Assembly: GCA_037176705.1 (NCBI GenBank)
Contig: CM073890.1
Coordinates: 94,106,591-94,170,590, forward strand
Length of the DNA stretch: 64,000 nt
Source of the DNA: Molossus alvarezi
Taxonomy: Eukaryota > Chordata > Mammalia > Chiroptera > Molossidae
Direction of reading: 5' to 3'
Below, in pieces: positions 1 to 11,062 of this stretch. Every line of letters starts with the position of its first letter. Positions within the stretch are counted from its first letter, which is position 1. Below the pieces are notes generated by a model. It searched no databases. It worked only from the letters and a program-made list of their open reading frames with translations, and had not been told where the DNA came from. The position numbers were made by a program, and so were the translations under genes.

Positions 1-1916
1 ACCAACCAATAAATGGAATACCCAGGACTCCCCCCACACACCTAACTTCAAGAAGGGTATCTATCGGTTCCACTGCATCTCGCCGCCTCTACAATCTTTC
101 CTGATTAATTACGGCCCTAGCATTTCATATTCCATAGAATGTCGATGTAATTGTGCCTTTTCTCCTAGTTCCCAAAGACAAAAACAGAGGTAAAGTAGAG
201 ATGATTTCACTGTTATACTCTATACCCCAGAGGTTGCAGATGGGCAGCTACAGGCTGTACTCGCAGATTTGTTTTACCTGCTAGAACAATGTTGGCCTGC
301 TTGCTTGCTACTTTAATAAGTGTTGAATAAGATACCAACATTTAAATAATTAGGAGATTTTTCTTTAACATGTCTGATTTCCAGTTTCTCTAACAACAGA
401 AGGCTGGTGTGCCCACAAGGCAGACATCGCGGAATGTGAGGGGCAATGTCCTCTGTGGAAGGGCTATGCCCTCCGCAGTCAGTCCGAGTCTGCACACCTT
501 CCTTTGTATTTCCAACACTGAAATCAAAGGCAGTTGTTATTTCCTGCCACATGTTTTTTGCTATTTTTTAGTTGTAAAATTAAGAGAGAAAAAATGAACT
601 CGTGCACCTCCTAAAAAACATGAATTGAGGATTTTAAGAAAAGAAAAAAAAAGGAGTGTACTTTTTTTGGTGGGGTGCATGAGAAGAACATGCAAACAAA
701 GACTGTTCACACAGAGAAATTACAGTTTAAGGCACCATTATAAAACCAGCCACGACTGGTAGAGAAAAGATAGGTGTTGAGGAACTTAATGAACTGGAGA
801 AATGGCAGTGTTTGTCTTTGAATGAAAGACAACAATAAGTGATCTGCTGTCAAATGCAGTTCTCTTAAGCGAAAAAATTGCCAGGCCATCCAAACCTTTT
901 TACAGACAATGCTTTTTTAAGAGTTTCTTTTGAATGCGGCAGAAATTATGTGTCCGGAGAAAAAACAAACTTTGCAAATTTTGGTATAACCAGAAACATT
1001 GTAGCTTAGCATGTTAAGAATATGGTTGAAAACTTTCAGGATAAGTTAAATTATTGGTGGCATTTTCTATTGCAGCAAATGAGAACACAAATATGAATAA
1101 CAGCATGCTCTTAGCTATACTTATTTGTGTTGTTTTGAGAGTGTGTGTGTGTGGGGCAAAGAACTTTTGAACAAGAGAGTAAAACATCAGGAAATGGTTT
1201 ACTTCATGATGAGAAAGGTCTCAGACCAGTGTATATAGGCTGCACTGTTCCAAAGTCTGTGTTGACTACAAATGGGGTTCTTACAAAGGGTGGGGCTGAC
1301 ATTGGACCTGTCAAGCAACAGATCCCTAGGCGGCAGTATTTTGTAGGGGCACTAAACAATGAGGTCTATAAGTCCATTAATTTTCTCATGCATCAGGAGT
1401 TGCTTTGGGCTAAAAATCTAAAATGAGACAAGCCGTGAATTCAGTAATTAATGTCATGAACTGACCATTCTTCTATATCTTGGAGCAAAATCAAGTCGGT
1501 GTCTGCTTGATGAATTTGCTGGCACACTTGTACTGAGATTATGGAGATTTTTTTAATTGTTCATGTCACCAAAGGGAGTAGTCCTAGCTCCACTCAGCAG
1601 CAAAGACTTAGCAGCAAAGACTGACTTGAAGTTCCAAGTTATTTGCTGACATTACAACTCATCTGCACCTTCTAAATTTTTTTCTATAGGTGCATTTACA
1701 AATATTTGCATAAATATCTCATTTGCTTCTCTGAGTCCTGACAAAATAGAGTCTTTGGGGAATTCAGTTGCTAAAAAATAATTCAGTCCACTTTCCTACA
1801 TTGCAGTCAGTTTCCAGAAATGAAATTGATAGTCTGAAATTCATTCTTTGAAACTGGAACATTGAGTACTGGCTTTCAAACTTTATGAAAATAAACCAGC
1901 ATTATTTGTCTTTGCT
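1..1916. other. Single-copy AT-rich non-coding stretch
   Basis: No recognisable gene or young repeat. Short frames, for example 1145-1426, match no family I know and lack any exon-like context. A short (GT)n run sits near 1141-1151. Nothing else could be supported. Confidence 0.5.
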
Positions 1917-1926
1917 TTCTTAATTC

Positions 1927-2171
1927 TTTTTTTTTTTTTTTATCCTCACCCGAGGACATTTTCCCATTTTTTGTTCAGATAGAGTGGGAGGGAGAGAGAG
2001 GGAGAGAGAGAGAGAAACATCGACATGAAAGGGACACATCGTGCTACCCACATAACCCAACCAGGGCCGGGGACAAACTGCCACCGAGGTACATGCCCTT
2101 AGCGGAAACCGAACCTCGGTCTCTCTGGACCACAGGCCAATGCTCTAAACACTGAGCAAAACTGTTCAGGG
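1927..2171 (-). mobile_element. VES-type SINE, subfamily A, intact with TSD
   Basis: Printed in reverse: a poly-T tail, then the hairpin TCCTCACCCGAGGA (1943-1956), the diagnostic TTTTTTGTTCAGATAGAGTGG, a GA-rich body, and the tRNA-like head ending near 2171. It is flanked by a 10-bp direct repeat, TTCTTAATTC, at 1917-1926 and 2172-2181, so it is a complete L1-mediated insertion. It carries a Pol III type promoter in its head and encodes no protein. Confidence 0.92.
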
Positions 2172-2181
2172 TTCTTAATTC

Positions 2182-2590
2182 ATTTTTGATTACACAAACT
2201 AAGGGCTGTGATTTGAAGTTCTCAAAGTGTAGTACAAAATGGTACTGAAGACTAAATGTGACAACACTGATAGCCAGAACATACACAGATCTTGGAGGAG
2301 ATCATCCTAATTATAAGAACCATTTACAATATTTCTATCCATGTTGGAAAACCTTGTTTTTAGAAATATGAATCTGAATAAAGCTACATACCAACCCTAG
2401 TGTAAGTATTTAAGGTTATATACCACACTCACAGTAAAGAAATACAGGACCTGTCTGACATCTCTGTATAGAATAAACGATGTCAGGTTTTTCATTCCAA
2501 ATAAAAGCAGTAATGAATTATGAAAAAAAAGTAGTAGTAATTAACTGTTTCCTTTTTCAGTTAGTTTAAACATTTTAGTATAAAATAGAA
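2182..2590. other. Single-copy AT-rich sequence
   Basis: No recognisable gene or repeat between the SINE and the microsatellite at 2.6 kb. Confidence 0.45.
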
Positions 2591-2604
2591 TATGGATAGC
2601 ACGT

Positions 2605-2671
2605 ACATTTACATATATACACACACACATACACATACATATACATGTACATGTACATATATGTATATGAT
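2605..2671. repeat. Compound (TA/CA/TG) microsatellite
   Basis: Alternating purine-pyrimidine tract mixing TA, CA and TACATG units. Any translation through it is low-complexity and meaningless. Confidence 0.85.
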
Positions 2672-2699
2672 TCCATTTCTGGGACTTTGTTACTCTTAC

Positions 2700-2897
2700 A
2701 CTCACTACCTACCTGGCCCTTTAGACGTTTGCTGCTCATTTGTTTTACAGTTATTTGTTACCAACTTTATATCTTTTACTAGGAGTAAACTGCTCAGAGT
2801 TAGTTTTATTTCATTCATCTTCTTATCTCCAAAGCCCTAAAATAAAAGTGAGTCCTTAGTAGATGGTCGATAATAGTTGGTTAAATTAAATTAAATT
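2700..2897 (+). mobile_element. Probable L2 3' end fragment
   Basis: Diverged resemblance to the L2 3' end: a TTTACTAGGAGTAAACTGCTC segment, then CTTATCTCCAAAGCCCTAAAA and CTTAGTAGATGGTCGATAA. It closes with a short (TTAAA)n tail at about 2880-2897. The divergence makes this a family-level guess. Confidence 0.4.
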
Positions 2898-3650
2898 GCC
2901 TTTTGGGCTGTCATTAATCTATAAAATACTAGATAAATTTCTCAGCAAACCATCATGTTTATTTTGATTTCAAGAAACATGAGTAATATTCATCAACAGA
3001 CCTAGTCCCAAGGTGATTAACATGTTTCTCTCGGTCCCTGGGTACCCTCCCAGCTGTGCCCCCTGCAGAAGGGAGGGCGTTCTCCCTGGCTGCAAGGCCT
3101 CCAGGGGAGAGGGTATGTATGGCACAGTGTAGGCGGGGTCCACCAGCCACCCCTGAGGAAGTGCCCCTTAACAAATAGGACATATTCCCCCGTGATGGAG
3201 AGGGATAGAGTAGCAGGCAGCCTTCCAGACAGGGGGCTCTGCTTGTATGATTTCATTCTCTACTCCGGTCTCCACAAGATCTAAGGTGGTTTATTAGTTA
3301 ACATGATTGCCAAAAACCCTCTGTGGCAATTTTCTTAATCATTTTTCTGCCTCTAATGAGGACACGCCTTCTTGAGACTTAGGATGGCGTATGATTATTT
3401 CATTGTGAAATCTCAAATTAGTGAGATGTTTTTTAGGAGATAATTTTACTAAACTGACATTTGTTGTGTCTAACCCTTTCAAAGCAGAAGGAGTATAAAG
3501 AGAACTTTGAATTGTTATTGTATCTTCTGATGAAATTTCTTTATGCACGAAAGGATGTATGCTTTGAAAGCCTCTGTAGGAGTCCCTTGGTGTGTACCTA
3601 CCATGGCATAGAAAAATGATTGGTGAAATGGAAAAAGAAAAACTGTCTTC
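2898..3650. other. Single-copy non-coding stretch
   Basis: Contains a moderately GC-rich 3030-3240 interval with short overlapping frames on the minus strand. None shows a domain, a splice context or a consistent coding bias. No repeat family recognised. Confidence 0.4.
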
Positions 3651-3712
3651 ACACACACACACTCACACACACACACACATGCGCGCGCGCGCGCACACAC
3701 ACACACACACAC
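3651..3712. repeat. (AC)n-(GC)n-(AC)n microsatellite, Z-DNA prone
   Basis: An (AC)n run with one interruption, then a GC-alternating core at about 3681-3694, then another (AC)n run. The whole 62 bp is almost purely alternating purine-pyrimidine, which is the classic Z-DNA-forming composition. Confidence 0.95.
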
Positions 3713-3964
3713 CCCTACATTGGTTACTTAGTTACCTTGTTGGTGGTTTACTTTTTGTCATTCAGGAAAGATACTTATCATTGGCATGACATTCTTGCTC
3801 AGTGTGAAGAGCTATTTAGACATTTAGATATGATAATATTTGTTCATGTAGGCTACCTTCCTGGCCCTTTAACATTTTATATCACCACAGTGCAGTTATC
3901 AAACCAGGAAATTACCATTGTACAGTATTAGTAACTAAACTACAGAACTTTTTGAATTTCACTG
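3713..3964. other. Single-copy sequence
   Basis: No recognisable gene or repeat between the microsatellite and the next SINE. Confidence 0.4.
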
Positions 3965-4151
3965 TCCTCTTTTCTGTTCTACTGGAGGGAGGGAAGGGAG
4001 AAGAGAAAGAGAGAAACATCCATGTGAGAGAGACACATCGAGTGGCTGCCAACCACACCACCCCAACCAGGGCCGGGGACAAACTGCAACCAAACCTGGG
4101 ACTCTGGTCCGAAGGCCGATGCTCTAGCCACTGAGCAAAACTGGCCAGGGC
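3965..4151 (-). mobile_element. VES-type SINE, degraded
   Basis: Reverse-oriented copy with the GAGAGAAACATCCATGTGAG body, the CCAACCAGGGCCGGGGACAA middle and the head CACTGAGCAAAACTGGCCAG. Its 3' tail (left side) is too diverged to assign a subfamily, and about 30 bp are missing before the tRNA head. No TSD identified. Confidence 0.85.
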
Positions 4152-4532
4152 TGATCAAGTTCTTTTGTAGGCTGTCTATTGATTTGGGTTTGAATCGATT
4201 TAAAGTTATAGTTTGACTTGCTTATGGTTTGAATGATTTTGTAACTATCAAGAAGGAAATATATAAATGCAATTGTGATATTTATTATGCTGCAGTTATC
4301 TTTTTCATTCCACAAGTATTCGAGTCTACCGTGTACCAGGCATTATACTTAGATTATCAGGTTACAACAGTGAGAAAAACTGTAATTATTTCTCCTTTCA
4401 TGGAGCAGATTTATAGGGAAAGATAAAAAAATAAAAATAAATGTATAGTGTTTATAAATATAATATAAATATACAAATATACATAAAATATAAAATACAT
4501 ACTGTTTATTGATGAGTGTTAAAGAGAGTCAT

Positions 4533-4780
4533 ATTTATTTAAAATCCTCACCTGAGTATATTTTTTTCCCATTTATCTTCCGATAGAATGGGAAGGGGAG
4601 AGAGAGAGAGATTGAGAAATCGATGAGAGAGAGACACATCAACAACTGGTTGCCTCCCACATGACCCCGACCAGGGCTGGGGCAAAAGCGGAACCAAGGT
4701 AGTGCCCTTGACTGGAATAGAACCCGTGACTCTTTGGTTCAGTTCCAATGCTGTAACTGCTGAGTCAAACTGACCAGGGC
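4533..4780 (-). mobile_element. VES-type SINE, subfamily B, with TSD
   Basis: Tail signature CCCATTTATCTTCCGATAGAATGGG places it with the copies whose tail reads ATTTATCTTCAGATAGAG. The TSD AAAGAGAGTCAT is perfect at 4521-4532 and 4781-4792. The insertion interrupts an older L2-like repeat. Confidence 0.92.
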
Positions 4781-4932
4781 AAAGAGAGTCATTTTTATAA
4801 GGCCAGGGTATATTGGAATGTCAGGGGGTGGGTACTGAGATTTTAGATAAGGTGGCCACTTAAGGTTCACACAGAAAGAGGCTTTTGAGAAAAGACCCAA
4901 AGAAAGTGAAGGAGGTTGCCATGCAACTATTC

Positions 4933-4983
4933 CGGTGTGTGTGTGGGGGTGTGGGGGTGGGGGTGGGGGGGGTGTGTGGGAGG
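4933..4983. repeat. G/T-rich (GTGGGG)n low-complexity tract
   Basis: Imperfect GTGTGTGGGGGTG units within the old L2-like repeat. The plus strand has several G runs and so some G-quadruplex potential. Confidence 0.8.
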
Positions 4984-5365
4984 GGCATACTTGCTTGGAG
5001 TGTTCACGATCAATGAGGAGGCCAGTGTAGCTAGAGAAGAGAAGGTGAGGTCCAAGGGGTCCTGGGGAACAGATCATCTGGGGTCATGCCAATTAATGGA
5101 AGGACCTTGGAGAGGCCAATGAAGTTTGAATAGAGAAGTTACGTCATAGCACACTCCTTGCGAGGGGCCCGTGCTGCGGTGCGGAGGACACGCCTCCAAA
5201 GCTGTGCCGAGGCGGTTGTGATAATCCAGGTGAGACGTGACACTGGTTTGGTTCACAGTGGCGGTAGTGAGGGTCGTGAGGAGTGCTTGAGTTTTGATAG
5301 GTTTTGAAAGAGAGGCAATAGGAATTGCTGATGAAAAGAATGTAGGGTGTGAGAGAAGGTGAGAC

Positions 5366-6149
5366 TTCAAGAGCAAACATCAAGGTCAGACAGAGCAAGG
5401 GGGAGAAGAGAGAACCAATTCAACACATTTCATTGTGGTTTTAACAACTTTAAGTTTTGCAAATAGGGCACATGTCAATTTCAGGTTAATGTAGTCTAGA
5501 GGAGTTTGAAGTTATTTATTATATCTGTTATATCACTGAAGAATTTAAAGGTCAAGATTCAAGCCCCAGATCTCATTGAACTTAAACAACACAGTGGGCA
5601 AAAGTAAACTGTTCACTAACTCATTTGAATAGAATTATTCCCAGAGAGAGGTGGAGCTCGAGATGGGAGCAGCCCCCCAGATTGGGTGGAAAGCAAGAAA
5701 CAAGAGTATAAGCCCAGGATCAGTACTGACTTGCAGGAGGGGCACCAAACTGTTGGTCCCCCCACAGATCAGGTCCGGGGCACTGCCCTGTGTGCACTTT
5801 CCCCTCTGAACTGAGAGCTGAGGCTACAGAGACTGTAACCCTTCCCATGTCCTTATGTCCAAATCCTACTCAGTCTTCAGGGCCTAGAACTTCAGCCTCA
5901 GAGTCTAGTGCTGCTGGACAGTGTCTTAACACTTCCTCTGATGAGTCAAAGTGAGTATTTGAGGTCTCTGTTCCATTGACTCTGTGACCCTGAGAAAGTC
6001 GTGGTTTTTAGTTTCTTTAATGTCTAGTTTCCTTATACACAAAATTAGGGACCTTAAGCTTCCTTCATCTCTGGTAAGTTCATGATTCTGTGTCTGGACT
6101 TTGAAGGGAGGAGCGGTTTCATTTTCTTTTCTGCCACCACTTTGAACGA
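5366..6149. other. Single-copy non-coding stretch
   Basis: No repeat or exon recognised. The 5640-5950 part is moderately GC-rich but lacks any sustained open frame. Confidence 0.4.
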
Positions 6150-6335
6150 GCTGCTATTACCACACTGACCACATTGCACAGTGGCTCCATAATTTATTTT
6201 TGAAAATGACTTCCCCATCAGACTGTAACTATTCAAGGGCAGGGACCAAGTTTAGTCTGACTTTTTAACTCTAGCTACTGAAGTGGAGGCTGCACATAGT
6301 AGGTGCTTAATGATCATTTTTTGAATCAATAAGTA
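6150..6335 (+). mobile_element. L2 3' end fragment
   Basis: Shows the L2 3' signature: ACTGTAACTATTCAAGGGCAG, then GGACCAAGTTTAGTCTGAC, then CTGCACATAGTAGGTGCTTA and ATGATCATTTTTTGAATCAA. Ancient mammalian repeat, no coding capacity. Confidence 0.65.
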
Positions 6336-6433
6336 AACATTTAAAAACACCAGCTTCCCAGCCCTGGTAAGAAAGCGTCTCTGGCACGAGAGCGCGTGCA
6401 GCATGTTGGTTGTTTCCCTCACTCCCATCTCGT

Positions 6434-6611
6434 CGAGTGGTTTTCAGTTGTGGCTGCACATTTGAATATCCTGGGGAGCTTTCAATAGTTCTGCTGACTG
6501 GTTCCTCACCAGACCCCTTCAATCAGAATCTCTGCGAACAGGACTCAGACATCAGAATTTTTAAAAGATCCTCAGATAATTCTAATTGCAGCCAGGATTG
6601 AGGACCACAGT
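6434..6611 (+). mobile_element. MER5A-like hAT-Charlie MITE
   Basis: Starts GTGGTTTTCAGTTGTGGCTG, then CTGGGGAGCTTTCAATAG, then CAATCAGAATCTCTG, and ends GGATTGAGGACCACAG. The imperfect inverted ends (AGTGGTTTTCA and TTGAGGACCAC) are typical of this non-autonomous hAT element. Confidence 0.8.
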
Positions 6612-6689
6612 TCTGGACTCTTCCCATACTGATATGTGAGTATCTCATCCTTTACTTTGTACCCGGACTTGCCTTTCTCATTCTGTTAC

Positions 6690-6800
6690 TCAACTGTTAC
6701 TACCATCCCCATTTTTCAGTGGTTAAGTGACTTGCCCCCAAAAGTTCAAGTAAGCAGTGGAGTTGGAGCTGGGATTTAAATCCAAGCAAACTTATTCCAG
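6690..6800 (-). mobile_element. MIR SINE fragment
   Basis: Reads on the plus strand as reverse MIR: CCATCCCCATTTTTCAGTGG, TTAAGTGACTTGCCCCC, GGAGCTGGGATTTAAATCCA. Ancient tRNA-derived repeat. Confidence 0.6.
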
Positions 6801-7134
6801 ACTCCCTCCCACCCCTCAACTAACTTTCCACTCCTAACGACAGGATGGTGTGGAGCCAGCACTGTTCTTTCAATGAGATACGTACGTTGCACAGATTCCT
6901 TCATGTTCATATTGATGCAAGACCCAAACTGAACAGACGGAAAGCAGATACCAAGAAGTCTGGCCCGAGGGAAGTCTCAGATGACAGGGCTGGGATGTAC
7001 AGACAGGTGACAGGGGTGAAGAATTGGCTTCTCCCCCTTGGCGCTCTCTACCAGTTGAAGAGCATGAAAGGGATCTGTCCTCCTGCTGGGGAGGCAGTAG
7101 GTGAGCAGTGGAGCAGGTAGGGGGAAATCAGGCA

Positions 7135-7245
7135 GCCCTGAGCTGGAATTCTGACTCCATCACTCACTAGCACAGGGAGGAAGGGTATTAATAATAACTA
7201 GTTTACAGGGTTGTTATGAGGATTCAGTGAAATTTGGTGGGCGTT
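7135..7245 (+). mobile_element. MIR SINE fragment
   Basis: Diverged MIR in sense: CTGACTCCATCACTCACTAGC then AATAATAACTAGTTTACAGG and GTTGTTATGAGGATTCAGTG. Confidence 0.55.
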
Positions 7246-7261
7246 TGACAACATCTGCCAC

Positions 7262-7412
7262 ACGTGAGCATTAATTTCCAGTTCAATGGCCCCTACGCTC
7301 CAGGGTGCATTAACAATCTTCTGGGGCCCAACTCTGAGATTCTGGTTCTGCAGACCTGGGGTAGGATGTAGGAGTCTTTATATTCAATAAGCCTCCCAGG
7401 TGATGTTGCAAC
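7262..7412 (+). mobile_element. Possible MER5-like hAT fragment
   Basis: Contains CTGGGGCCCAACTCTGAGATT and TCTGGTTCTGCAGACCTGGGG, resembling the middle of MER5-type MITEs. The terminal inverted repeats are not recognisable, so the call is tentative. Confidence 0.35.
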
Positions 7413-7659
7413 CCTGTTGTGGCCACGACAGATAAACTGGAGGTGACCTATGTCTGGGCACCTGGGAAACAGCTCAAGGCTCGATCTTTTCTAAATGGCG
7501 CAGACAAAACACTCTTCCTTGGTCCGGTTTGTATCTGTTGATGTTTTCTATAGAGCATAGTCCTTGTTTTAGGATTCAAGCTGCTGCCTGATCTTTCAGT
7601 TTGGGCTTGTAGTGCATTGCTAATGACCATCTGGCCTGAGTTAACAAATGTGGCCTTTC

Positions 7660-7913
7660 ATTTATTTTTATTATTTATTTATTTATTTAATCCTCACCTG
7701 AGGACATTTTTGCATTTATCTTCAGATAGAGTGGCGGGGGGGGGGGGGGGGGCATCGACGTGTGAGAGACACATCGATTGGTTGCCACCTACACGACCCA
7801 ACCGGGTTGGGAACAAACTGCAGCTGAGGTACGTGCCCTTAGCAGGAACCGAACCCAGGTCTCTCTGGTCCGCAGGCCGATGCTCTAACCGCTGAGCAAA
7901 ACTGACCAGGGCT
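7660..7913 (-). mobile_element. VES-type SINE, subfamily B, with poly-G insertion
   Basis: Reverse copy with the hairpin TCCTCACCTGAGGA and tail signature GCATTTATCTTCAGATAGAG. The usual GA-rich segment is replaced by a run of 17 G (7736-7752). The head ends in GAGCAAAACTGACCAGGGCT. The left boundary is blurred by TTTA repeats and no clean TSD is visible. Confidence 0.88.
7736..7752. repeat. Poly-G run (17 G) inside a SINE
   Basis: A homopolymer of 17 G where sister copies have GGGAGGGAGAGAGAG. It may be a real slippage product or a sequencing/assembly artefact. Confidence 0.9.
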
Positions 7914-8650
7914 AATTTTTTTTTTTTTTTAAACTTTGAGTACCTTTCTTGCAAGAACCAACAATACCACTCAAGGTCTTGGGGGTGCTTTCAGAACTGC
8001 ACTTTATAAAGGAGCTTGAAATCACAGCGGAACCAGGCAAGGGAGTGGTAAAGGCCGCGGGGAATCAGCGTGGGCCTGGGGCAGTGGTGCAAGCAGTGTC
8101 CCCATTCACAGGCAACTTCGTGGGGTCTGAAGGTTACCCACCTTCCCCACCCTCTTGAGCCAAACGGTGCAGCCTCGTGTTTGCTCTAAGTGCTTGTAAC
8201 AATATCCTGCTTTCCCGAACCTTCCCATGTTCTTCCCTCTGCCCAATGCCTCTCCCACCAAACCTCACTTGTGATAAGCTTCACATCTATTTTTGTTCCC
8301 AAACTGCCCCTTCTGTGGATGAAGAACAGCACACACGTGCCCCCAATCCTCTGGGCCATTTTTCTGTTCGCAGTCTCCCAATTCAACCTGAGGCTAAGCT
8401 TCATCTTGTCTTCCCCAGAGACGGCATCCACAGAGCCATCCTGAGCATTCAGCTCTCATACTTTTAAGAACCCTGGAGCCAAGGCTAAGAGCGGGGCAGT
8501 GATGAGATGTTCCTGTCTCTGAAGGAGTCTGGGGCAGGGTGAACCAATGGTAAAGGCAGTGGCAGAAGGGACCTGTCTTAGATCAGGCTAGGCTGGGTGG
8601 AGCGGGTTGACTGGCTGGGTCTCCCAGGAAAACCAGAGGGCAGTTGGACC
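7914..8650. other. Single-copy non-coding stretch
   Basis: Starts with 15 T (7916-7930) next to the SINE. Overlapping short frames at 8177-8467 on both strands have no domain. 8190-8330 could be a very old L2 fragment, but this is not supportable. Confidence 0.35.
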
Positions 8651-8665
8651 CTGGACCTTCTTTTA

Positions 8666-8924
8666 TTTATTTTTATTTTTTATTTTTATCCTCACCCTAG
8701 GACATTTTTCCATTTTTTGTTCAGGTAGAGTGGGAGGGAGAGAGAGGAACAGAGAGAGAGAGAAACATCGATGTGAAAGGAACACATCGAGTGGCTGCCA
8801 CCCGCACAACCGATCAGGGCCGGGGACAAACTGCAACCGAGGTACGCGCCCTTAGCGGGAACCGAACCCGGGTCTCTCAGGACCGCAGGCCGATGCTCTA
8901 ACAGCTGAGCCAAACCAGCCAGGG
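8666..8924 (-). mobile_element. VES-type SINE, subfamily A, with TSD
   Basis: Tail signature CATTTTTTGTTCAGGTAGAG and head ending GAGCCAAACCAGCCAGGG. The TSD CTGGACCTTCTTTTA is perfect (15 bp) at 8651-8665 and 8925-8939. The hairpin region reads TCCTCACCCTAGGA, with one arm mutated. Confidence 0.93.
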
Positions 8925-8939
8925 CTGGACCTTCTTTTA

Positions 8940-10491
8940 ATGTCTGTGTGTAGACTTGAGGTTTTGAGGGTTAAATGGCTGGGACTGACATTAGTTTCTT
9001 CGTGATCCTTGCAGAAAAAGTACACATTTTTGATATTTTCCTTCTTTCTTTGATTTAAGGTTTTATATACTTAAGCGCCAAGGGATGCCACCAGCTCCAT
9101 TTTGTTTTAAGATTTGTTTCAGGGCAAATCTTCCTGGAAGATTCTTGATTCTTTCTCTTGTAATCTGATCAGTAAAGTTGAAGGACAAGGAAGTGGGATG
9201 GTGAGGTGATGAGAAGAGGCAGTTTTGTGCTGTAGGCAGAATTGAGAGGTTGGCTATTCCTAAATGCCCCAGATCTTCTCCCAGGAAACAAATCTTTCTC
9301 CACTCCCCACAGGTGTTAGCATTAATGATAAATAATAATTTAAATTCATGGTTTAAGCACCTTATGTTTCCTTATGTAGGTATAACTCCTGAATTGATTT
9401 ATTTAGCACCTTGAGCCTTTTATGAAAATTTAAAATAAAATAAAGCCAAAAAATTCCTAGGTGAATATTTCTTCCCGGCGAGTTTTTTTTTTTTTTCCCC
9501 ATATAATTGAAATTACTATTATTACTTTTATAATAAGAAGCAAAGGTTTTTAAAAAAATCCTTATTACTTCACAGGGAAATCCCTTTCATAAACAAGAGT
9601 TTCAACAAATTATGCTGTTCTTACTTCTTGAACATGAGAAAGAGGCAGTGTTTGTGGTTTGTTAGTATTTTGTCTATGTTTTTTGGTAAAAATTCCTCAT
9701 ATTTTTTTGTACTGACATTCACATGTTGAAAATTATTTCTTACAGTGAAGTATCTAGAGCACTTATAACTAGCATGTTTCATTAATGTGCCTGATTCATT
9801 TTGTTCTTTGGAAAAACTCATATAAGAAATGTACACATAGGTGCAATAACAGTGTTTGAATAAAATCAGTTATCTACTAGGGGACTCTAGAGCTAAATGG
9901 CAATTTCTGTTTGTTTTTAAACATATTCAAAGATTTTTAATATCTTCTACAATGGGATCTATTATTAAGATGGAAAGTGTTACTGTTTTTTTCTATGCAC
10001 AGGGCCTAGAACATAGTATGTACTCAAATGTATGTTTTCATTTCTTTTTTGGATTTATTTTTTTGTCTTTCTACAGTAAGGTACCATAAATAAAAACTGT
10101 GGAAAAATACAGATGACAAGAAATTTGAAAGTCAATATACCCTCCTTTACACTTTCTTTTGTCTCTAAAAAATCCTTGGCAAATCTTTATCTCTGTGCAG
10201 GGATATATTTTTTGACGGTTCAGTAAGTTATTCTCCCCAAACAGTAATAATTTTGAATAACTCTGGTGTATTTGTATGCAAAAAAACACAGTATGTGCTC
10301 ACCAGATTATCAGGATATGTGAGGAAGTAAACTTTTATTCCATGGTGAGGCAAAGAAACTTTTAGTGAAAACAAAATAATACACTATAAAGAGGAATGAA
10401 AAATATTTTACAACAGTTTTTTCAAATTCTCCCTGTTGGGCTATGAGCTTCATGATGTTTATAGTATTAAATATCACTAATAACTCAAAAT
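8940..10491. other. AT-rich single-copy stretch
   Basis: No gene recognised. Short poly-T run at about 9482-9496. The minus-strand frames at 9621-9836 and 10071-10289 are AT-rich chance frames without domains. Confidence 0.4.
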
Positions 10492-10506
10492 AAGAACACA
10501 AAGTGA

Positions 10507-10604
10507 GCCCGGGCAGGTTTGGCTCAGCGATTGGAACGTCGGCCTGCAGACCAGAGAGTCCTGGGTTCGGTTCCCCCTAGGGGCATATACTAAAAGAAAA
10601 AGAA
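10507..10604 (+). mobile_element. Truncated SINE: VES tRNA head only, with TSD
   Basis: Starts GCCCGGGCAGGTTTGGCTCAG, has the B box GGTTCGGTTCC, and stops just after the head at GGGGCATATACTAAAAG, followed by A-rich sequence. It is flanked by a perfect 15-bp TSD, AAGAACACAAAGTGA, at 10492-10506 and 10605-10619. It is therefore a bona fide retroposition of a shortened transcript, not a post-insertion deletion. The CT-rich body and the 3' tail are absent. Confidence 0.9.
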
Positions 10605-10834
10605 AAGAACACAAAGTGATTCACATACTTTGACTAAGAAGGTTTTTGAAATGTAGAGAAATTAAAACGGAGAAACTATATAAGGGATAATTTAGTAAAA
10701 AACCTAAAGATTTAAAAAGTTTCCAAATTTACCTATGTTTCCCTGTAGATTTATAAATTTACATGTAAAGATTAGCTTATTTTATCAGTACTTAATGGGT
10801 ACTAACTGTTAATGATTTTAGTTTCTTTTTCTTT

Positions 10835-11054
10835 TTATTTTATTAAAAAATTATTTTTTAATTGATTTTTAGAGAGAAAGGAAGGGAGAGGGAGAGAGAT
10901 AGAAACATCAATGAGAGAGAACATTGGCCACCTCCTGCATGCCCCCACTGGGGACTGGCCCACATCCTGGGCATGTGCCCTGACTGGGAATCAAACCGAT
11001 GACCTCTTGGTGCATGGGTCAATGCTCAATCCACTGAGCCACACTGGCTGGGCT
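10835..11054 (-). mobile_element. VES-type SINE, older subfamily C
   Basis: Tail reads TTAATTGATTTTTAGAGAGA on the plus strand, without the terminal hairpin of subfamilies A and B. Body AAACATCAATGAGAGAGAAC, head ending GAGCCACACTGGCTGGGC. No TSD recognised. Confidence 0.85.
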
Positions 11055-11062
11055 ACATGGAA

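Larger units (their letters stand above)
4315..5365 (-). mobile_element. Old L2-like repeat, split by a SINE
   Basis: The plus strand reads like the reverse complement of a mammalian L2 3' region: GTGTACCAGGCATTATACTTAG, CCTTTCATGGAGCAGA, then after the SINE TTTTAGATAAGGTGGCCACTTA, and later GATAATCCAGGTGAGACGTG. A VES SINE (4533-4780) with a TSD interrupts it, so the L2-like repeat is older. Class assignment is from pattern memory; boundaries are approximate. Confidence 0.6.
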
